Shown here piece by piece: positions 42,160 through 51,379 of a DNA stretch of 64,000 nt. A model generated the notes under the pieces. The model ran no database searches and was not told where the DNA came from. It worked only from the letters and a program-made list of their open reading frames with translations. The stretch is from Prorocentrum cordatum. Taxonomy: Eukaryota; Sar; Dinophyceae; Prorocentrales; Prorocentraceae. Each line of letters opens with the position of its first letter. The stretch's first letter is position 1. The stretch is taken from assembly GCA_963575745.1 (NCBI GenBank), contig CAUYUJ010013792.1, positions 340,097 to 404,096 of the forward strand, read 5' to 3'. Both the position numbers and the translations under genes were made by a program.

Positions 42160-42262
42160 CTATCATCATAATCATCATCATCATCATCATCATCATTATC
42201 ATCATCATCATCATCATCATCATCAGCATCATCATCAGCATCATCAGCATCAGCATCAGCAT
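42160..42262 (+). repeat. (ATC)n microsatellite inside the retroelement
   Basis: ATC triplets with AGC variants, located just before the polymerase core, where the family's N-terminal polymerase motifs would be expected. Confidence 0.93.
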
Positions 42263-42990
42263 TGCAGGCAACGCTCATAACTCTGGTCCTAGACGAAATC
42301 TCGGCAGCCAGAGGCGACACGAGCGTTGCAGCACGATTCTTGGACGTTCTGCAATTGTACGACCATGTTGATGTCCCCAAACTGCGCCATCTCGCAGTCA
42401 ACTTGGCATACTCGCCGGTGATTCTTTACATGTCAAACTTGCTCTGCCTGAGCCCCAGAGTCATTCGAGTCAGAGACGTCTACAACTGCAAGGCGTTGAA
42501 CCGACACTGGGCTGTTGGCAGGATGCACGGAGGCAAACCGTATGGCGAGAATCTACCTCTACGACTTGCTGGAGCACGTGCATTCTCGCTACACTGGGCT
42601 CATGGTAGGAGAATTCGTTGACGACTTGTTGGTGCGCGCTGACGGACTACGACCACTGGCACGGCATCAAATGTAGAGGCTTGGTTGCGCTGGTGGAAAA
42701 TATCCCGGATCATGGCATCAAGGGGTCAGGGAATACGATTATCCTTGGCCACGTCTCAGTGCAGAAGGCAGTCTGATGCCAAGCACGGAGTAAGCATCAA
42801 GACAAAAAATGCCACGTGAGACCTAGGTTTCGACAACACCAGCGGCAAACAGAGGCGTCCCCCTACAGCAGTAAAGAGGGCAAAGGCAACAACGAAGAGA
42901 TTCAAGATGGCTTATATATTCCAGAAATGTGGAGTAGGCACGTTACAGCAAAGCTCTACAACTCCAAACTTAGTTCCAAACGGATGTATG
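42263..42990 (+). pseudogene. Reverse transcriptase core, degenerate
   Basis: Frame one carries FLDVLQLYDHVDVPKLRHLA with the motif A aspartate at 42,343. A frameshift near 42,515 leads into LAGCTEANRMARIYLYDLLE (motif B-like position) and then EFVDDLLVRADG, with the catalytic Asp pair at 42,620-42,625. The A-to-C spacing of about 92 residues is normal for reverse transcriptases. A third frame continues with SVQKAV and then LGFDNTSGKQRR after an in-frame stop near 42,819, resembling the post-polymerase region of reverse transcriptases I recall from dinoflagellate genomes. The protein would copy element RNA into DNA. With two frameshifts and a stop it is not functional. Confidence 0.85.
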
Positions 42991-43894
42991 ATGAGGCACT
43001 TATAGGCCTACTTGCAATGCGAGTCCAGAAGGAACGAGCAACAGCAACTGGCATTGCAGGATGCTCAGTTGGAGGAGGATGTACGTCCACCAGCATGCTA
43101 GACATCTACGGCAAGCAGAGGCTAGTGCCGTTCAACATACGAGGGCAGATCAACGAATGGTTCAACTTATGGGAGCAGCAGCAGTACCAAGCTCGAGCCC
43201 CCCTGTCTACATCAAGCTGAGCGCCATCAAAGCACTATCCAAATGGAGGTCGGCGACTGGACCAATGGGTGCACTCCTCGTGGCCATGGGCGAACTAGAC
43301 CGGAGCCAGATCGCTGGACGGACCCAACTGACAACAAGTGGATCTATCACCCCAATGACACGGGCATGCAAAGCCGCTGTGACACAGTCAACGCCCAAAC
43401 CACGGCCGGTCTGTGGAAGAAGGCGAGCTAGCATCCCGAAGGGAACGGACTGGCAGAAGGTGCACACCTGTGGTTGGCGCAGCGCACTCTGCGCTGGATG
43501 CGTCGCAGGGGAAAGTTCAAGGAGGCATGCGCGCTGGATGGAGAAGGTCATCACGGGCAGAAGCTGGACTGCACAGCGGACCTCGCTGGCACGATACGCG
43601 TGCGAGGCAAAATGCCCTCGCTGCAGACCTGCCCCGTCGCTTCTACCAGTGCCAGAAAAATATGGCACCGACCATGACTGGATCCACCGTGCCGAAGACC
43701 TCAAACGCAAAACAATACAGTCCATGAGCGAGGAGCCAGACATGAAACGTGCTGTGGTATTATCCCAGCAAGGCTCAACGAATTTCTGGAGGCCCAAACT
43801 TGGAATGAATGTCAAAACGTGTACGACGTCGATCTGGATGAGGTTCCCCACATTAGGGCATACAAGCAGCTTGAAGGCACTCATCTACAGCCTC
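42991..43894 (+). pseudogene. Linker between polymerase and RNase H, with cysteine/histidine segment
   Basis: Protein-like pieces occur in several frames. QMEVGDWTNGCTP lies near 43,240, and the frame 43,600-43,700 reads DLPRRFYQCQKN, which fits the Cys/His segment that follows the polymerase in related elements. IIPARLNEFLEAQTWNECQN lies near 43,755-43,815. At least three frame changes are needed to read through. A single 403-residue + strand frame (43,061-44,272) crosses the region but mixes real and false frames. Confidence 0.6.
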
Positions 43895-44330
43895 ACCGTT
43901 GCGTACCTCGACAGATCGGCAAACTCGACGTACACTCGGAATGCAAGATCGGGTTGGGGAGTTCCTTCCGACCTCGGCCAACTTCCTGATCCACACAAAA
44001 CTCTTCAATACGGTTTTTGGGGGGCCAAACGGTCCCGAGTTCTGAGCGGGCAGCCTTTTACGACATCGTGCTATACACCCAAGGCCCCCTCGAGATCTGG
44101 ACGTAGAATGCGCTGGTTTACAAAGGCTGGCATAGCAGGCTCTGGTTGCGCCCACCAGGTCCTCATAAGCATTGGTGGCAGAGAATCAAGGCAGCCATCC
44201 TCCAGAGGCCCGACAAGATCACCCGCGTGCCCCTCAAGAAAAACAATTCCCACCTGGACGGAGTTAGCCTGAGAGTTTCCCCTCCAACCTTGGTGCGCTA
44301 CTTTGCAAATGCAAGAGCGGACACCTGAGC
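43895..44330 (+). pseudogene. RNase H domain of the retroelement, degenerate
   Basis: YLDRSANSTYTRNARSGWGV places the first catalytic Asp at 43,910 (family pattern TDGS...GWGV). After a frame change, GGQTVPSSERAAFYDIV gives the catalytic Glu at 44,044. LEIWT-stop-NALVYKGW follows, where the expected TDN aspartate codon is a TAG stop at 44,104. HKHWWQRIKAA and LKKNNSHLDG, with His at 44,251, complete the fold. The spacings of 45, 20 and 49 codons fit RNase H type I. The domain would degrade template RNA during copying, but with a catalytic residue lost it cannot be active. Confidence 0.85.
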
Positions 44331-44690
44331 GCACCGGGTCAACCTCTGCTCAATTCACTACTTTGTTTCGAGAACCTCATGGCACGGGTGCACACACGAC
44401 TAGCTGCAGTTGCCGCTGAAGTTTACTCGCTGCCCAGAGTCAAGCACCAACGTCCTCCGCCACGCTTGAGGTCAGTGAAGATAGCCTCGCTTCGGCAGGA
44501 GCTCGAGCGTGTGACGGGTCACTGCATGCAGCAACACCCCACGGACAAGAAGCCCCAGATTTGTTTCCACTGTGAGTTAGGGCCAGCGGGAATTGCAATA
44601 CATGAGTGGATGCGGGAGAAACCGTGCCCAGGAAGAACGTCGGTTTCAGTCTGCAATGTTCCCCTCCCGATCCCTCCTTCGGCCTACCCC
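44331..44690 (+). pseudogene. C-terminal tail of the retroelement with Cys/His pattern
   Basis: The + strand frame 44,379-44,747 reads QHPTDKKPQICFHCELGPAG. A CxxC followed by a Trp/Cys context is found at the end of related elements. The domain is short and the 3' end of the element was not located, as no poly-A or flanking duplication was identified. Confidence 0.5.
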
Positions 44691-44900
44691 TCCCTCCGAA
44701 TCGGTGGCAAGACTGCGCACCAATCCCATGCGCTTCGCTCATGGTGATGAGAGGTCAGATCGGGCACACGAAATGTCCTCGTTTGGGGTCGTTACACGAG
44801 CACTGTGGTAAGGAAGCTCCACCCGCTCCCGTCTCTTGCCCAGGGGACCTGGCCTCAGACAGTGCAAGGAAGGTGGTGCGCAGGCTCGCGAATTTCAGGG

Positions 44901-45033
44901 GGATTAGCGATCCATGGATTTGGCGTGCGGTCGCCAAATCCATGGATCGGGGGAGGTGCCCTTGCCAAAATGCCGCCCCGCTCGGCGGCGGAAATTCGCG
45001 GTTTCCCGTGGAAACGGGATCCGTCGCTAATCC
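44901..45033. mobile_element. Family N inverted-repeat element, copy 1
   Basis: Perfect 10-bp ends GGATTAGCGA and TCGCTAATCC enclose a perfect 16-bp hairpin (44,910-44,925 with 44,932-44,947, ATCCATGGATTTGGCG) and TTTCCCGTGGAAACGGGATC. A related worn copy is at 47,101-47,240. Confidence 0.72.
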
Positions 45034-45132
45034 GCGCCCCCATTGGCCCATGTTTGTGATCGCCTGGGAATTGCCAAGCCCCAAACGCAGCGGCCAGGCT
45101 CTGGCCTTCGGGGGGCCCGAGCACACCCCCAC

Positions 45133-45257
45133 TGGCCATCGCTCGGACGTCCATGTCCTGTTTGTTTTGGTTTCGTGCGTGGTTTTCGCCAAATGATCAA
45201 GGATGCTCCTCGATGGTCCTCGCCGAAGGAAAAATGCGCACGTCCGAGCGATGCCAG
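45133..45257 (+). mobile_element. Family A element, copy 7
   Basis: TGGCCATCGCTCGGACGTCC to GCACGTCCGAGCGATGCCAG. Shares CCAAATGATCAAGGATGCTC with the 18.9 kb copy, forming a subfamily. Confidence 0.83.
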
Positions 45258-45389
45258 GCCCGGCTCCCCGCCCAGAGAGACGGGCCCGCCCTCGCAAGCA
45301 GAGAGGCTCGGTCACGAGGGCCGCGGCGTGTCGTGCCGCATCGGCCGCGCCCCCTCGGCGGGCCGATCCTCCGTCTCCCCTTCCGTCTC
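45258..45389. other. No gene seen
   Basis: GC-rich sequence between the family A element and the CCT tract. Confidence 0.4.
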
Positions 45390-45560
45390 CCTGTCCTCCT
45401 CCTCCTCCTCCTCCTCCTCCTCCTCCTCCTCCTCCTCCTCCTCCTAGCTCGAACTCCTCCTCCTCCTCCTCCTCCTCCTCCTCCTCGCCCTTCTCCTTCT
45501 CCTCCTCCTCCTCCTCCTCCTCCTCCTCCTCGCCCTCCTCATCTTCCTCCCCCGTCCTCC
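45390..45560 (-). repeat. CCT polypyrimidine tract
   Basis: Nearly pure CCT/CTC, broken once at 45,447-45,456. Confidence 0.93.
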
Positions 45561-45703
45561 TCCTGGTCCGCCTCATCCAGCCCGCGAGCGCCCGCCCCGG
45601 CCGGCCTCGCATCTCGCGCCCACGCCTCCTCGGCCGCGCCTGGGGGCAGAACGGCGAGGGGGCGCCCAGAAGAGGGTGCGTACAGTCATCGTGCTGCAGA
45701 CCA

Positions 45704-46560
45704 CTTGGCATCGCTCAGACGTCCGTGCTTCCCCGTGCATGTGTCGGTGTCGCGCGCGCGTTTTTTGGCTCGATGATTCACGATGCTCCTCGATCCGGCG
45801 GCGAGCGAGGAGGGGAGAAATGAGAAGGAGAAGGCCTTCTCAGAAGGTTCGGCAGTCCCCCAGCCTTCTGAGAGATGTTCTACGCCTTCCCCGAAGACAG
45901 AACTAAAGTTCTCAGAGGGCGCGAGGGCTTCTGAGAAGTCCCGCCGCCTTCTGAGAAAGCCTTCTCCTTCTCACTTCCCCTCCTCGCTCGCCGCCGAGCT
46001 TGCCCATCGCTCAGACGTCCGTTCCCCGAAACTGTTTCAGTGTCGTGCGCGTTTTGTGGCTCGATGATCCTCGATCCGGCGGCGAGCGAGGGGGGGAAAT
46101 GAGAAGGAGAAGGCCTTCTCAGAAGGTTCGGAAGTCCCCTGGCCTTCTGAGAGATGTTCTACGCCTTCCCCGAAGACAGAACAAAACTTCTCAGAGGGCG
46201 CGAGGGCTTCTGAGAAGTCCCGCCGCCTTCTGAGAAAGCCTTCTCCTTCTCACTTCCCCTCCTCGCTCGCCGCCGAGCTTGCCCATCGCTCAGACGTCCG
46301 TTCCCCGAAACTGTTTCAGTGTCGTGAACGTTTTGTGGCTCGATGATCCAGGATGCTCCTCGATCCGGCGGCGAGCGAGGGGAAGACTTGAGAAGGAGAA
46401 GGCTTGTTCAGAAGATTCGGATCCCCCCGGAGACATGGCGCGAGGACTTTCGATACGTCCCGAGGCCTTCTGAGAAAACCTTCTCCTTCTCACTTCCCCT
46501 CCTCGCTCGCCGCCGAACTTCGGTGTCGTGCGCGTTTTTCTTGGCTCGACGATCCTGGAT
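45704..46560 (+). repeat. Tandem triplication of a chimera: left half of family A joined to family D
   Basis: CATCGCTCAGACGTCCG starts at 45,709, 46,005 and 46,284 (intervals 296 and 279). In each unit the family A half ends at CTCGAT and family D begins CCGGCGGCGAGCGAGG. D closes with its complement CCTCGCTCGCCGCCG, followed at once by the next A end. The third unit has a shortened D core. Confidence 0.85.
45795..45997. mobile_element. Family D element with ~50-bp inverted ends
   Basis: CGGCGGCGAGCGAGGAGGGG then GAGAAGGAGAAGGCCTTCTC at the left mirrors GCCTTCTCCTTCTC and CCCCTCCTCGCTCGCCGCCG at the right. The core repeats CCTTCTGAGA. Copies in this array start near 46,075 and 46,365; others are at 49.94 and 55.91 kb. 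Confidence 0.8.
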
Positions 46561-46574
46561 TAAGGGGCGAACCG

Positions 46575-46743
46575 TGACATAAACATAAAACTTGGAGGTC
46601 CGCGCGGATTTCGCGGATCGGCGCTAGACCCCACTGGCGGCGCCTCCGTCGCCGCCCCTGTCGCACACCGCGCGCCAGGGAGAATAATCCAGCGCCGATC
46701 CAAGAATTTCGCGCTGACCTCCGAGTTTTTTATGCTTATGTCA
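46575..46743. mobile_element. Family H element, best preserved copy
   Basis: Left TGACATAAACATAAAACTTG and right TTTTATGCTTATGTCA are inverse. GGAGGTCCGCGCGGATTTCG mirrors CGCGCTGACCTCC, and GATCGGCGCTAGACC mirrors CCAGCGCCGATC. The element interrupts a family A copy whose left part ends near 46,560 and whose right part is at 46,918. Confidence 0.8.
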
Positions 46744-46756
46744 TTGTTCGTCCGCC

Positions 46757-46911
46757 TATGGACGAGCACGTTCCACTACTCGCAAATGAACCACTCGCAA
46801 ATGGCCTGGGTCCCCCGCGGAGGATCTACGATGAATTACATCACAGCGGACATGCGCTTTTCGGACGTCTGCGAGTAGGCACTTTGCGAGTAGTGGAACG
46901 CCCTCGGTGAC
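46757..46911. mobile_element. Family G inverted-repeat element, copy 1
   Basis: CGTTCCACTACTCGCAAATG and CTTTGCGAGTAGTGGAACG are inverse ends. GCTTTTCGGACGTCTGCGAG lies inside. Copy 2 at 56,788-56,942 is collinear, and both are followed by CCCTCGGTGA. Confidence 0.8.
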
Positions 46912-46917
46912 CCTGTG

Positions 46918-46977
46918 GATGCTCCTCGATGCCCCCATCGCCAGGGAGCAAAAAGGCACACGTCCGAGCGATGCCGG
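46918..46977 (+). mobile_element. Right half of a family A element displaced by H and G
   Basis: GGATGCTCCTCGATGCCCC then CACACGTCCGAGCGATGCC. Together with 46,515-46,560 it forms one interrupted family A copy. Confidence 0.7.
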
Positions 46978-47100
46978 GACGCGCGCGCCGAGGGGCGCGC
47001 GGAGACAGAGGAGAGAGCGGCTGGGGGCGCCGCCTCTAGGGCCCCGATTTTGCCTCGGCCGCGGAGGGGCTCTCCCCGATCCAGATCGGGGGCGCGCTGA

Positions 47101-47240
47101 CACGGATCAGATATCCATGGATTCGGCGCGCGGTCTCGCCATACTCGTGGATCGGGGGAGGGGCGCTCCCCAAAATGCGGTCGGTATCGCCTCGCCCGGT
47201 TGCGGAAATCCAAGATTTCCCATGGAAACGGGACCCGTCG
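47101..47240. mobile_element. Family N element, copy 2 (worn)
   Basis: ATCCATGGATTCGGCGCGCGG, GTGGATCGGGGGAGG and CCCATGGAAACGGGACCCG match copy 1. The hairpin is imperfect here. Confidence 0.6.
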
Positions 47241-47254
47241 CCTACTCGGGGCAG

Positions 47255-47530
47255 GAGGGCGGAGGAGGAGGAGGAGGCGGAGGAGGAGGAGGAGGAGGAG
47301 GAGGAGCTTTCCGCCTCTCGCAAGTGCGAGTCAGGAGGAGGAGGAGGAGGGAGGAGAGACGAGGAGGAGGAGGAGGAGGAGGAGGAGGAGGAGGAGGAGG
47401 AGGAGGAGGAGGAGGAGGAGGAGGAGGGGAGGAGAGACGAGGAGGAGGAGGAGGAGGAGGAGGAGGAGGAGGTCGAGCATGCCCAAGGAGGAGGAGGAGG
47501 AGGAGGAGGAGGAAGAGGACGGAGGAGCGA
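47255..47530 (+). repeat. GGA polypurine tract
   Basis: GGA/GAG with short interruptions at 47,305-47,330 and 47,470-47,482. Confidence 0.93.
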
Positions 47531-47893
47531 TCGCCTGACAAGAGCTGAGGAGCGGCCTGGGCACCAAAGTCACCCTCGAGCGCACGGCACACTCGCGGGT
47601 AGTAACTTTGCTCGGGCAAGACACACAGGCACGCAGAGTGGGTACCCGGGCAAGGCCACGGAGTGCCCACGAGCAAAAAGAGAGTAGCCGCGTCTTGTCG
47701 AGTCAGCGGGGGGGGAACAAGTGGTGAGCTGGCACGACTTAGGACTGCCAGGACTCAACGTTCACGTTGGTCTGGGGCGATATAGTCCCAGGAAGGTGTT
47801 TTTTGGTACGATGCTGCCTGAATCCTTGATCGGCGAGGGCAGGGTGCTGATTTCGCCGTCGACCCATGAACAGACATCAAACTCGTCCCCCCC
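47531..47893. other. No gene seen
   Basis: Complex sequence with no recognised feature. Confidence 0.4.
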
Positions 47894-47898
47894 ACCTC

Positions 47899-48030
47899 GC
47901 CATCGCTCGGACGTCCATTCCTCCTGCATGTGTCGGCTTCGTGCGCGCATTTGTTTGCGCAAGATGACCCAGAAGTCTCCTCGAGGGCCCTCGCCGAACA
48001 AGAACAAGCACACGTCCGAGCGATGCCAAG
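47899..48030 (+). mobile_element. Family A element, copy 9, with ACCTC duplication
   Basis: GCCATCGCTCGGACGTCC to CACGTCCGAGCGATGCCAAG, with ACCTC on both sides (47,894-47,898 and 48,031-48,035). Confidence 0.85.
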
Positions 48031-48133
48031 ACCTCCTCCTCGTCCTCGCCCTCGTCCTCCTCCGAGGGTGAGGACGCGGACGAGGAGCAGGAGGACGAAG
48101 AGGAGGACGAGGACGAAGAGGAGGAGGACGAAG

Positions 48134-48205
48134 ATGACCCCCAAAAGGCTCCTCGATGGCCCCCGCCGAGGAACAAACACTGCGCACGCGTCCGAGCGAC
48201 GCCAG
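48134..48205 (+). mobile_element. Family A right-half fragment
   Basis: GACCCCCAAAAGGCTCCTCG and GCGTCCGAGCGACGCCAG. Left half absent; GAC/GAG microsatellite precedes it. Confidence 0.65.
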
Positions 48206-48500
48206 CCACCGGACGCCCGTCGTGATCATGTCAGCGTCGTCGTCGTCGTCTTCGTCGTCGTCGTCTCCGCCGCGAGGTGGCCCGGGGCGCGCGAGGAGCG
48301 CGGCGCGGCGCGGCGCGGGGGGCCCCCCCCGGCCCGCGGCCTCCCAGGGCCGCGGCCAGGCCCGCCGCCAGGACGCCCCGCCGGGCCCGCGCCGCGCCCG
48401 CGGCGGGCTGCAGGGCCCTGGGCGGGGCGCGCGCGCGGGCGGAGCGCGGAGCGGCCCCGGCCACGGGAGGCCTCCCAGGAGGGACCCAAATCCTTGAGCT
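48206..48500. other. No gene seen; very GC-rich stretch with a short GTC run
   Basis: GTC/TCG triplets near 48,235-48,272 are followed by extremely GC-rich sequence with runs of CGCG and GGCC. Open frames on both strands are compositional. Confidence 0.45.
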
Positions 48501-48635
48501 TTGCCGTCGCTCGGAGGTCCATTCCCCGTGCACTGCTCGGTCTCGTGCGCGTTTTTTTGTCTGCTCGATGATCCAGGATGCTCCTGCAGGGCCCTCGCCG
48601 AGGAAAAACAACTGCACACGTCCGAGCGATGCCAG
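48501..48635 (+). mobile_element. Family A element, copy 11
   Basis: TTGCCGTCGCTCGGAGGTCC to CACACGTCCGAGCGATGCCAG, with GCTCGATGATCCAGGATGCT inside. Confidence 0.82.
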
Positions 48636-48636
48636 G

Positions 48637-48768
48637 TGAGGCCCCAGGACGTCCACAGATTTCTGGTGTGGGAGCGGTTCTTGGCTCTCCATCGCGGAGC
48701 CATCGAGACCCAAGAGACCCTGGGCACCCTGGAGGCGAGCAGGGCGTTTCTTGGCAGGGCCCTGGGGC
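48637..48768 (+). repeat. Dispersed repeat L, copy 2
   Basis: CCCCAGGACGTCCACAGATT, GGTGTGGGAGCGG and GGGCACCCTGGAGGCGAG align without gaps to copies 1 and 3. It directly follows a family A end. Confidence 0.72.
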
Positions 48769-48794
48769 GCGCGGAGCGCTGAGCGGTCGGTACA

Positions 48795-49440
48795 AAAAAC
48801 ACATGGGATTTGCCACACTTCTGAAATTCGGTGGCGCCCCTCTCGCTGATCGGCGGGGTCAGCATCCAAAAACACGCAGGATTTGCCACAGTTCTGGAAT
48901 GCGATGGCACCCTTCACGCAGATCGGCGTGGTCAGGGTCCGCGAACACAGGGGATTTGCCACATGTCTGACATTCGGTGGCACCCCTACCGCAGATCGGC
49001 GTGGTCAGGGTCCGAAAACACAGGGGATTTGCCACATGTCTGACATTCGCTGGCACCCTTCACGCAGATCGGCGGGGTCAGGGTTCAAAAAACACATGGG
49101 ATTTGCCACATTTCTGAAATTCTGTGGCACCCCTCGCGCAGATCGGCGGGGTCAGGGTCCAAAAACACATAGGATTTGCCACATGTCTGGAATGCGATGG
49201 CACCCCTCACGCAGATCGGCGGGGTCAGGGCCGAAAACCCAAACGACTCTCAAGATTTCTGAATTTCGGGATCGACAGGGTCAGTGCCCAAAAACACAAA
49301 AAGGGTTTGCTAAATGTTTGAAATTCGGCGGCACCCCTCACGCAGATCCGTAGGGTCAGGGACCAAACACATACGGGATTTGCCACATTTCTGACATTCG
49401 GTGGCACCCATCACGCAGATCCGTAGGGTCAGTGTCGAAA
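48795..49440 (+). repeat. ~73-bp tandem repeat, about nine units
   Basis: GGGATTTGCCACA starts near 48,805, 48,879, 48,951, 49,025, 49,099, 49,171 and further, with GATCGGCGGGGTCAGGGTCC in each unit. The whole 73-bp unit is repeated with no unique spacers, so it is not a CRISPR array. Confidence 0.92.
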
Positions 49441-49545
49441 AACAAACAGGTCCCGACACTGCTTCCCGGCGGCGCCCAGACCTCATGACTTAGCTGTTGC
49501 ATCTCCCATTATCCGAGACAGTGGGCCGGCGGCATGGGGCGAAGC

Positions 49546-49639
49546 CCTTACGGATATGTCAAAATAGTCTACAACTCGTACCCCGACTATGTTTGACTAT
49601 GTTTGAATATCCCTCCTGTAGAGATTCATGCCCGACGCG
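49546..49639 (+). mobile_element. Family F element, worn and shortened
   Basis: CCTTACGGATATGTC on the left and TCCTGTAGAGATTCATGCCC on the right recall family F ends. GACTATGTTTGA is duplicated inside. Confidence 0.5.
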
Positions 49640-49942
49640 AAAAAAACACCCCTCAAGAACATGAGTGAGACCCTCCCTCCGCCGGCCAAAACATACAGAA
49701 TCCTCCTAGGGTGCCCCCCCCAGGATGCACAAGAACATCCAGCAAACTCGAAGACGATCGGGGTACCCTCCCCGAACCGACCTCGAGCTTGTACCTTCTG
49801 GGCGCGAAGTGATGGGGGGGCGATGATTGGGGGGGGAGAGAAGGGTGCACTCTTCGGGCCCTGAAGACCCCCTTCTGGGTCCGAAAGGCCCCCTTCCAGG
49901 CCGTCGTCTGGGCATGAGTGGGAATGGACGACTTGTGGAGTT
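49640..49942. other. No gene seen
   Basis: Complex GC-rich sequence without recognised features. Confidence 0.4.
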
Positions 49943-50010
49943 GGCGGCGAGCGCGTGGGGAAGTGAGAAGGGGCGGGCTTTCTCACAAGGCGCGGAAGTC
50001 CCCCAGCCTT
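49943..50010. mobile_element. Family D left-end fragment
   Basis: TGGCGGCGAGCGCGTGGGGA then AGTGAGAAGGGGCGGGCTTTC. Right end missing. Confidence 0.6.
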
Positions 50011-50040
50011 GGGCTTCCTACCACTAGAGGGAAAACACAC

Positions 50041-50206
50041 TGCATAAACGTAAACCCTTGACGTTCCGCGCGGGTTTCTTGGATCTGCGATGGAGCCCCC
50101 TCCCAAGCGCGCGGAGCGCGCCATGGGCCGCGCCGGAGGCGCCGCCAGGGGGGCCCAGCGCGGATCCAAGAAATCCGCGCGAAGCGCCGAAAGTGAATGT
50201 TTACGC
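50041..50206. mobile_element. Family H element
   Basis: TGCATAAACGTAAACCCTTG mirrors GAATGTTTACGC, and GCGCGGGTTTCTTGGATC mirrors GATCCAAGAAATCCGCGC. The GC-rich core is GGCCGCGCCGGAGGCGCC. Confidence 0.75.
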
Positions 50207-50300
50207 CGCTTTTTCCCTCGCAGTGCGGAGCAGCCTGACCCGTGGGAAAGTTCGGAAACCACGGACCTCTTGGACGGTATCATTATCGAGGCATCTTGTG

Positions 50301-50532
50301 AATAGGGACCGACCGTCCCGGCAGTCCTATGAGCCTACCACGCAATGTTCTTAGAACCCAGATATGTTCTAAAAACAAAAATAATGTTCTGAGATCATAA
50401 ACCCGACATGTTCAAACAACACAGTCTCGGCCAGAAATGCTCTAAGAACATTTCGTGCAGACCACAAAAGGTTCTTCGAATCTCGTAACACTAGGCCTAT
50501 AGGCGAGCCAGGACGCTTCGCCATTGTTTGAC
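50301..50532. mobile_element. Family C element, copy 1, with multiple GTTCTWAGAAC dyads
   Basis: Starts GGGACCGACCGTCCCGGCAG and ends GAGCCAGGACGCTTCGCC then TTGTTTGAC. TCTTG lies on both sides (50,294-50,298 and just after 50,532). The interior carries ATGTTCTTAGAAC, TGTTCTAAAAAC and CTCTAAGAACA. The second copy is at 55,414-55,648. Confidence 0.75.
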
Positions 50533-50984
50533 TCTTGCTCCCCCCCTACTCTTCGCCCCCCCCTCACGAGGGACCTCTCAGACGGGGCCAGAGCAGATAT
50601 GGTTGTGGATGCCATGACAATGGACACCCTAACAGTCCTATCATTGAATACAACATGTGCTTAAAATGTTGGGAAGATGTTCTGGACATGTTTGAACTAT
50701 GGTCTCTACATGTTTAGGACATGCTTGAACCATGAGCATCTGGAAACTACTTAGGAATGTGCCTCCTGTCCAGTGATCGTCGCCCACATCGATAGGGGTC
50801 GGACGACCGGGCCACGGCGTCCAGGGGCGGGGGCTGCCTGGCGGCGGTACCACGGGCGCGCGCGACGAAGACCTGTCCGCAGACACCCCTGGGCTGCCGG
50901 GCCTCGGGCGCCCCGCGCGAAGCGCAGGGCGAGGGGCCCCGCGCGCGTCGGAGCGACCGACTGCGTGGCGCCATCAGACGCCGT
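50533..50984. other. No gene seen
   Basis: Contains further ATGTTCTGGACATGTTTGAAC-type phrases at 50,650-50,740, then GC-rich sequence. Confidence 0.45.
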
Positions 50985-51145
50985 CGCCATCGCCGTCGTC
51001 GTCGTCGTCGCCGTCGTCGTCGCCGTCGCCGTCGCCTTCGTCGTCGTCGCCGCCGCCGCCGTCGCCGTCGACGCCGTCGCCGCCGCCGCAGTCGTCGTCG
51101 TCGGCGTCGTCATCGTCGTCGTCTGCGTAGAAGTCGTCGTCGTCA
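50985..51145 (+). repeat. (GTC)n microsatellite
   Basis: GTC triplets with GCC variants. Open in all frames as Val, Ser or Arg/Cys runs. Confidence 0.92.
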
Positions 51146-51379
51146 AGGTTCGAGAATCGAAGTTCGAAGGCCGAAAATCCGATCAACCGTTCGAATGATC
51201 TGAGCCCTCTTCGCCCACGGGCCTCCAAAGGTACGCCGGACCTCTGGAGAAATCCGCTGACCCGTTGGGGTTCATCGGCATGCGAGATGTTTCCCCTTCC
51301 CCATCCCTGGGAGACCGGTCGGGTCGATTTGGAAGGGAGGGGGTCCCCTCAGGAGGCCGCCCGAACGCGTCATGGGGGG

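Noticed and set aside
43061-44272. A 403-residue + strand frame taken as one protein
   Set aside because: Only parts of it (the GWGV segment) match the true frame; the polymerase and RNase H motifs lie in other frames, so it is a chance read-through of a decayed element.
48795-49440. Regular ~73-bp array considered as CRISPR
   Set aside because: The whole unit is repeated without unique spacers; it is a tandem minisatellite.
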